Assembly: GCA_022495005.1 (NCBI GenBank)
Contig: JAGYXB010000797.1
Location: 806,001 to 870,000 of the forward strand
Source of the DNA: Rhyacophila brunnea
Lineage: Eukaryota > Arthropoda > Insecta > Trichoptera > Rhyacophilidae
DNA: 64,000 nt
Direction of reading: 5' to 3'
The notes below the pieces were generated by a model. That model was given only the letters and a program-made list of their open reading frames with translations. It was not told where the DNA came from and made no database searches. Positions 59,218-64,000 of the stretch are shown here, in pieces. Positions within the stretch are counted from its first letter, which is position 1. Each line of letters starts with the position of its first letter. The translations under genes and the position numbers were made by a program.

Positions 59218-60149
59218 GGGATTATTCCCTTTTTTGGGGTGCAGTCTATGATTGCTTGTGTGATTTTTTTAATGAGGAATTTATACTGCGAGACTGAACT
59301 TAAACTGAGAAAAGAATCTGTTTTGAATTCATTAATATTTTCAGCCATTGTATTTTTAAATTTAACCCAATTGGTTTTTTTGGTCTGCAACTTGAAAGTC
59401 TTTTTGAAATAAATTGCTTTTTGTACAGATAAATTAATACGCACTGGATAGTGATCCGATCCCCGGGGGTCTTCATCTATATTTAATACAATCTGTTGTA
59501 GAAGATTAGGAGAAGAAAAAACTAAATCAATATTTGATTTTGTACCTCGTCGCAGATCAATACGGGTTTTAGTATTATTGTTTATTAAAATTAAGTCGTA
59601 ATCAGCTAAAGTATAGATGATTCTAGAACCATTCATATCATTTCTATTGCAATTCCACGCGACATTGTGGGCATTGAAGTCTCCCACCAATATGGTTTTA
59701 TCATCTAATAGAGTATTACTAAAAACTTGATCCCATTCCTGAAGCGACAGATTTGTATTATTTCCGCTATTGCTCGGGGGCCTATAAACTGCAATGATAT
59801 TAATTTTATCTTTAAGGTTAGTCAGTGTAATGCCCAAAACTTCAGTGGATATGTTCGGAATGATGAGGTTGTTAATAGCTTTGTAAGCTATAGTATTTCT
59901 AATAATGAAAATTATACCTCCTCCTCTGGCGTACGTCCTGTCTCGCCGAAGCACCATAAAACCTGGGAAGCTAATAACTATGTGAGGAATGGTGTCGTTT
60001 AACCATGTTTCCACGCCTATAAAAATATCAATTTCATCTAGCATCACTCTAAGCTCCTCTAGTCTATTAAGAATGCTTCTTGTATTCCAGAAAACAATAC
60101 GTATATCAGATTGAATAAATTGGTTAACTTTGTTGCTGGAATTATGCAT
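59217..60149 (-). pseudogene. LINE ORF2, part 1: endonuclease domain
   Basis: The first ATG is at 60147-60149, four bases after the ORF1 stop. The segment is an apurinic-type endonuclease with the usual order of motifs: FWNTRS, GVETWL (catalytic Glu), AVYRPP, VGDFNAHN (catalytic Asp/Asn) and RGSDHYPV (Asp-His). It nicks target DNA to prime reverse transcription. The frame runs into a stop at about 59193, but the linker to the reverse transcriptase (PVEWWDSEC) continues in the next frame. One base has been lost in the CCCC run at 59217-59220 (GGGG on the plus strand). Confidence 0.85.
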
Positions 60150-60153
60150 TATG

Positions 60154-61362
60154 TTATTGTTCCTCTTGTCCTTCCAACGAACTAATATCTTCACTGGAAA
60201 CTTTTAATTGTGGATTACTGAGTCTTTTCTTGATCTTTGTTATGCGACTTTTAATGCTGCGTTCTTTTAAATGACTATAGATTTCTGTTAGCATGTTATT
60301 AAGAGCTTCTATATCAGTAGTAAATTCATTAGCAATCATTTCGGTATTGGGATTTCCATGTGTTTTCACAAGGAAACTGAGTAATGTTTCATAATCGATT
60401 GGAAATCTATGACGATTACTTTCAACATGTTCCTTGGCAGGTAACAAAAGTTCATTTGTATCCTCAGTGGATACTTTTTTTCTTTCTTTTTTTGATTTTT
60501 TTGGTGTCTGTTGGAGTGCAGGAATGCGTGAGAATGCATTATTTTTCACTGTATCTTCAAATTCAAATTCTACGCTGCTGATATCAGTTGGACTGGTCAA
60601 CGGCCTTTTTGAACCGATTGGCGTATCCTTGTTGATAATAGAGTTGTCCGACTCTATATCTGCGGCTAGTTCATCCTCCTGGAGTGTATTTTTTCTCTCT
60701 AACGAAAGAGAGGTTAACACTTTTGGTACATTGAGAGAGTCAGGCAATTGTACAGTGTGAGGTTCATTATTTCCAGTTGTTTTACAATATTTGGCCAGAT
60801 GGCCCTCTTCTTTGCATATAAAGCATGTCAATTTTTCGGTGGAGAAGTAAATCCAGTACAGGGTATTATCAAAATTTATTTGCATTGACTCTGGCAGTTT
60901 AATTGTGTCTTCTGGGTTTACATAAACCTGTCTCCGGAAACTTAAAATATGTGCATAACCCGGTTCGTTAATACCAGCTCTGATGCTTGTAATACGTGAA
61001 GTAGTTTTTATGTTTAATTCGTTGAGTTTTGATTCCAGAACGCTGTGTGGGATTATAGGACACACGTTTGATATTATTATCCTCTTTGATTTGGTGATCA
61101 GCGGCCTGATTTCTAGTACGTAGTTTCCAATTTTAACTGTTTCTTGATTTACTGTTAATTTATCTGCTTGTTCTTCACTACTCAAGTATATACATATTCT
61201 TCCCTGGGAAATCCTAGATACATATCTTATATGACATGGACCTACCTTATTCCCGATTGACAGTGTATATTCTCGTATAGAGATGCCCTCGATAGCATCT
61301 AAAACGATGGCTTGCTCCTTCTTCGGAAATTGCATTTTTTGAGCAACTGATGCATAAGACAT
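60154..61362 (-). CDS. LINE ORF1 (gag-like RNA-binding protein)
   Basis: 402 codons from the ATG at 61360-61362. The frame stays open upstream into the leader, but the first ATG is this one (MSYASVAQ). The N-terminal ~170 residues resemble the RNA-binding fold of I-type ORF1 proteins. A CX2CX4HX4C zinc knuckle (CFICKEEGHLAKYC) lies at residues 180-193. The remainder is acidic, then Lys/Arg-rich with a probable helical C-terminal stretch. Such proteins coat element RNA and carry it to the nucleus. The stop is four bases before the first ATG of ORF2, which suggests translation of ORF2 by reinitiation. The frame is intact. Confidence 0.88.
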   Translation of the reverse strand: MSYASVAQKMQFPKKEQAIVLDAIEGISIREYTLSIGNKVGPCHIRYVSRISQGRICIYLSSEEQADKLTVNQETVKIGNYVLEIRPLITKSKRIIISNVCPIIPHSVLESKLNELNIKTTSRITSIRAGINEPGYAHILSFRRQVYVNPEDTIKLPESMQINFDNTLYWIYFSTEKLTCFICKEEGHLAKYCKTTGNNEPHTVQLPDSLNVPKVLTSLSLERKNTLQEDELAADIESDNSIINKDTPIGSKRPLTSPTDISSVEFEFEDTVKNNAFSRIPALQQTPKKSKKERKKVSTEDTNELLLPAKEHVESNRHRFPIDYETLLSFLVKTHGNPNTEMIANEFTTDIEALNNMLTEIYSHLKERSIKSRITKIKKRLSNPQLKVSSEDISSLEGQEEQ

Positions 61363-61474
61363 TGTTTGTTGGGTTTCTTTTTGGTGATTATTGGTATTCA
61401 GGAACCAAAGGACTGCGAAGCTTTGTTGTGCCAATAATGATGATGATGATGAAAAATACACTATATATTAATAT

Positions 61475-62239
61475 CCATAGATTAAGAAAAGTTTGGCCTC
61501 AATATTAAAAGTTTATAATTTAGTTTAGCCGGCTTTTGAGAGCTTTTAGAGATAGCTCATAACTCAGTGTGAACCATTCATAGAAGGCTTTGAAAAAGTA
61601 AATAAATGTAGTAAGTATCTAATGTGTTATCTAATCTAACCCTGACTATTTAAATCCTACTATTAAGCACTGATAACAACTTTTATATTTTGACATATTA
61701 TAATGTTGCTAACACTATTATGATTTTTTTTAATTTTCGTGTCACGCAGTGAACGTCTTGAATTTTATAATTTCATAATGCTATATAATGACGCAACGTA
61801 AAAAATTTCATAGACCTAAAGTAAGAATTTTTCCAATGATTAATTTCAATATACTACGTCATATATTTAATTGAAATATTTATTATGAATGCTCAAGTTG
61901 TCAAAATTACAACTGAAAGGCAACATGAGACAGAGAGACGATGATGTATTTTGATTCGACCACAATTTGTGTACTAATTTTAATCTGATATATTTTGTGA
62001 ATAGTAAATATTTCATACGGTAGGTAGTGTATTTCGCTGCAATCGATTCCAATAATGCTATATTATAATGCAAGCACCAACATAATTTTATCGAGCTTAA
62101 CGTGGAAACAGCTTTTTCCTCTGCCTCAAGGTTTTATCAATTATTTTGGTGGGCTCCGGGGTCTCTACCAAGCCGGGGCTCTAAGCTGTAGCCCCTTTAG
62201 CTCTAAGGCAAATATAGCCCTAGCCTGACCGTGTATACA
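61475..62239. other. Flank of the LINE, possible GC-rich repeat end
   Basis: 62145-62230 (GGTGGGCTCCGGGGTCTCTA; GGGCTCTAAGCTGTAGCCCC) resembles a transposon terminus in texture but has no partner here. The rest is AT-rich. Confidence 0.4.
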
Positions 62240-62512
62240 ATTATTTAAAAAATAGGCAACACTACCTGCAATGTTTTCTTAATTCAATGAAAACTAATAA
62301 GTATGACTGAAAACGTATGCAGTATTTTTGTCGGACCGCCCATAACTTAGGTTTGGTATAGATAGGCAGGATTTAATTATTCAATTTTAAAAAATAACCA
62401 GCACAATTTTGCAAATTGTATTCTTAGTTCAATGAAAACAAGTAAGTATGACTGACAAAGTTTAATGTGCACTATTTCTGTGAAAAGAATACATCCACCC
62501 CTCGCCACTGTG
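62240..62512 (+). mobile_element. Family X repeat
   Basis: Two related blocks (AATAAGTATGACTGAAAACG and CAAGTAAGTATGACTGACAA), then ATCCACCCCTCGCCACTGTG. Same architecture as 45755-46078. Confidence 0.6.
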
Positions 62513-62649
62513 ATGTAATTATTATGAAAGTACGAAGATGTTCTTTATTGACATACTTACAATTTTAATATGAATATAATATTATAATAGTTTGTTATGT
62601 TATATTAAGGTAGGATGTAGTTACAGTTGCTATATTTAATTACGTATTA

Positions 62650-62678
62650 CGAGGGTGGGTCAATAAGTCCTTAGAAAA
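62650..62678 (+). repeat. Mariner left terminal inverted repeat
   Basis: Matches the complement of 63921-63949 at all but one position. Confidence 0.9.
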
Positions 62679-62822
62679 GACGACAGGTGGCGCGACTAGT
62701 ACTGTAAGCGGTTTGTTTTCATGCAGCGGCACTACCGATTCAGTATGCTGCGAAGTTTCAATCAGATTGGTCGGGTTGTTGTGTGTTTCTCGTACATTTA
62801 AAAAAAAATTTGCTTGTGGAAA

Positions 62823-63885
62823 ATGGAAAAATGGAAAATGGAGAAAATTGAGTTTAGAGCTGTTATTAAACATTTTAATATAAAAGGGTTAACAGCAAAG
62901 GAAATAAAAAATGAGTTGGATTTAGTTCACGGCATATCTGCTCCTTCACTTGCAACTATTTATAACTGGTTAAATGAATTTAAACGTGGTCGTACATCAA
63001 CAAAGGATGAACCACGCTCAGGACGTCCTGTAGAGGTGACTACACCAGAAATGATCAATAAAATCCACGATATGGTGTTAAGTGACCGAAGATTAAAGTT
63101 GAGTGAGATAATTGAGGTTACAGGGATCTCAAAAGGTAGCGTCATTTCTATTTTACATGACAAATTGGGCATGAAAAAATTTCTGCAAGATGGGTGCCGC
63201 GTTTGCTCACAGTCGACAATAAACGCAATAAGGTGGTGGCCTCTAAAGCCCTGTTGTCGCTCATGCAACGCAATCCGGATGAATTTTTTCGTCGCTTTGT
63301 GACTGTAGATGAAACATGGATACACCACTATACTCCCGAGACGAAAGAACAGTCAAAGCAGTGGATTGCGAAAGGCGAACCATGTCCAAAGAAGGCGAAA
63401 CCGTAAAATCAGCTGGTAAGGTTATGGCTACTGTATTTTGGGATGCACGTGAAATTATTTTCGTTGACTATTTGGAAAAAGGAAAAACAATAACAGGGGA
63501 TTATTATGCATCTTTATTGGACCAGCTAAAAAACAAAATTGAAGAAAAACGGCCTCATTTAAACAGGAAAAAAATCCTCTTTCATCAGGACAATGCCCGT
63601 GTTCACACATGTTTACGATCAATGGCTAAAATTGAAGAATTGAAGTTCGAATTGGTCGACCACCCACCGTATTCGCCAGATTTAGCCCCCAGTGACTTTT
63701 TCCTTTTCCCAAACTTAAAAAAATGGCTAAGTGGACAACGTTTTTTTTCAAATGAAGAAGTCATCGATCGGACAAATGCTTATTTTGAGGACCTTCCGAA
63801 AACTTATTTTTCTGACGGTTTAAAAAAAATTGAGAAACGTCTAACCAAGTGTATTGAGCTCCAAGGAGATTATGTTGAGAAATAA
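62823..63885 (+). pseudogene. Mariner transposase, two frameshifts
   Basis: The likely start is ATG 62823 (or 62838). The N-terminus is a paired helix-turn-helix DNA-binding region, with GRPVE near residue 65. The catalytic triad is DD34D: VDETWIHHY, HQDNARVHT, then SPDLAPSD with exactly 34 residues between the last two aspartates. It cuts and joins DNA at TA sites. The reading frame changes at about 63180-63183 (a T run) and again at about 63400-63403. Each is explained by one lost base. The stop codon at 63883-63885 and all catalytic residues are preserved. Confidence 0.9.
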
Positions 63886-63920
63886 AAAAAAATACAAAAA
63901 TAAAAACTGTTTTAATGCTT

Positions 63921-63949
63921 TTTTCTAAGGAATTATTGACCCACCCTCG
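63921..63949 (-). repeat. Mariner right terminal inverted repeat
   Basis: Complement of the left repeat with a single G/T difference; followed by TA. Confidence 0.9.
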
Positions 63950-64000
63950 TATAATAGATAGTTATATATTATTATTAGTGTTAGGTTTTCGTATCCCCTT

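Larger units (their letters stand above)
56207..61461 (-). mobile_element. Full-length I-group LINE retrotransposon (RNase H-bearing)
   Basis: The element is about 5.25 kb and reads from high to low coordinates: a 99-nt leader with a (TCA)n run, ORF1 with a zinc knuckle, ORF2 with AP-type endonuclease, reverse transcriptase, RNase H and a C-terminal zinc motif, then a 3' UTR with AATAAA and a ten-A tail. A perfect 13-bp target duplication (TATATATTAATAT) flanks it at 56194-56206 and 61462-61474, so both ends are intact. An ORF2 containing RNase H points to the I/Jockey group; I do not assign a named family. ORF2 carries two single-base deletions; otherwise every domain is complete, so the copy is young. 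Confidence 0.9.
62650..63949 (+). mobile_element. Full-length mariner transposon
   Basis: 1300 bp flanked by the TA target duplication (62648-62649, 63950-63951). The terminal inverted repeats, CGAGGGTGGGTCAATAA at the left end and its complement at the right, run 29 bp each with one mismatch. Size, TA target and DD34D transposase all fit mariner. The near-identical ends imply a recent insertion. The copy is non-autonomous as read because of two frameshifts. Confidence 0.93.

Noticed and set aside
58814..59251. 145-codon plus frame inside the LINE
   Set aside because: Antisense to the reverse transcriptase linker; no independent support.
62640..62873. 77-codon minus frame at the mariner left end
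   Set aside because: Antisense shadow across the terminal repeat and transposase start.
63316..63480. First ~30 residues of the 189-codon frame beginning at 63316
   Set aside because: They are out of frame with the transposase until about 63403; the real protein there is in the neighbouring frame (VDETWIHHYTPE).
1..64000. CRISPR array, bacterial operon or prophage
   Set aside because: No regularly spaced identical repeats, no closely packed long frames, and all coding evidence is eukaryotic (splice donor, LINE, mariner, SINEs).

Overview
This is an AT-rich stretch of insect nuclear DNA. The evidence for an insect is interstitial telomere-type (TTAGG/CCTAA)n tracts, the first coding exon of an insect-type voltage-gated cation channel (DSC1/NaCP60E family), tRNA-derived SINEs, a mariner element, hAT elements, an I-type LINE and many miniature inverted-repeat elements (MITEs). 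The texture reminds me of a hemipteran, perhaps an aphid relative, but nothing in the window proves the order. Apart from transposon genes, the only host coding sequence I can defend is one 226-codon exon at 31703-32380 on the minus strand.

Layout. 1-31702 lies downstream of that exon on the minus strand and is presumably intron, or at least non-coding. It is crowded with transposable elements. At the left edge, 3' ends of a LINE with TTAGG-type tails meet tail to tail. A decayed hAT transposon at 4.5-5.9 kb carries a smaller hAT-like MITE inside its transposase. Further right are inverted-repeat elements at 1.3, 6.1 and 10.1 kb, a LINE C-terminal fossil at 15 kb, and families A, B, C, D, F, G, I and J (named here only to link copies). 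31703-32380 is the channel exon, with a conserved stretch before the first membrane domain and a perfect GTAAGT donor. A 28-32 bp tandem repeat lies just upstream of its start. 37.1-45.3 kb has few repeats and contains a sharply GC- and CpG-rich island at about 42.73-43.04 kb, which I read as a candidate promoter or 5' exon. 45.3-56.2 kb is again repeat-rich, with a complete hAT MITE at 51955-52415 that has a perfect 8-bp target duplication. 56207-61461 is a full-length I-group LINE (minus strand; ORF1, then ORF2 with endonuclease, reverse transcriptase, RNase H and a zinc motif) with a 13-bp target duplication and a poly(A) tail. 62650-63949 is a full-length mariner with 29-bp terminal repeats and a DD34D transposase.

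Both near-intact elements are broken only by single-base losses (two in LINE ORF2, two in the mariner transposase). That pattern is either very recent decay or uncorrected indel errors in the assembly. The window therefore describes the 5' part of a neuronal ion-channel gene in a landscape of nested mobile DNA. I found no CRISPR array, rRNA, functional tRNA gene, operon or bacterial feature.
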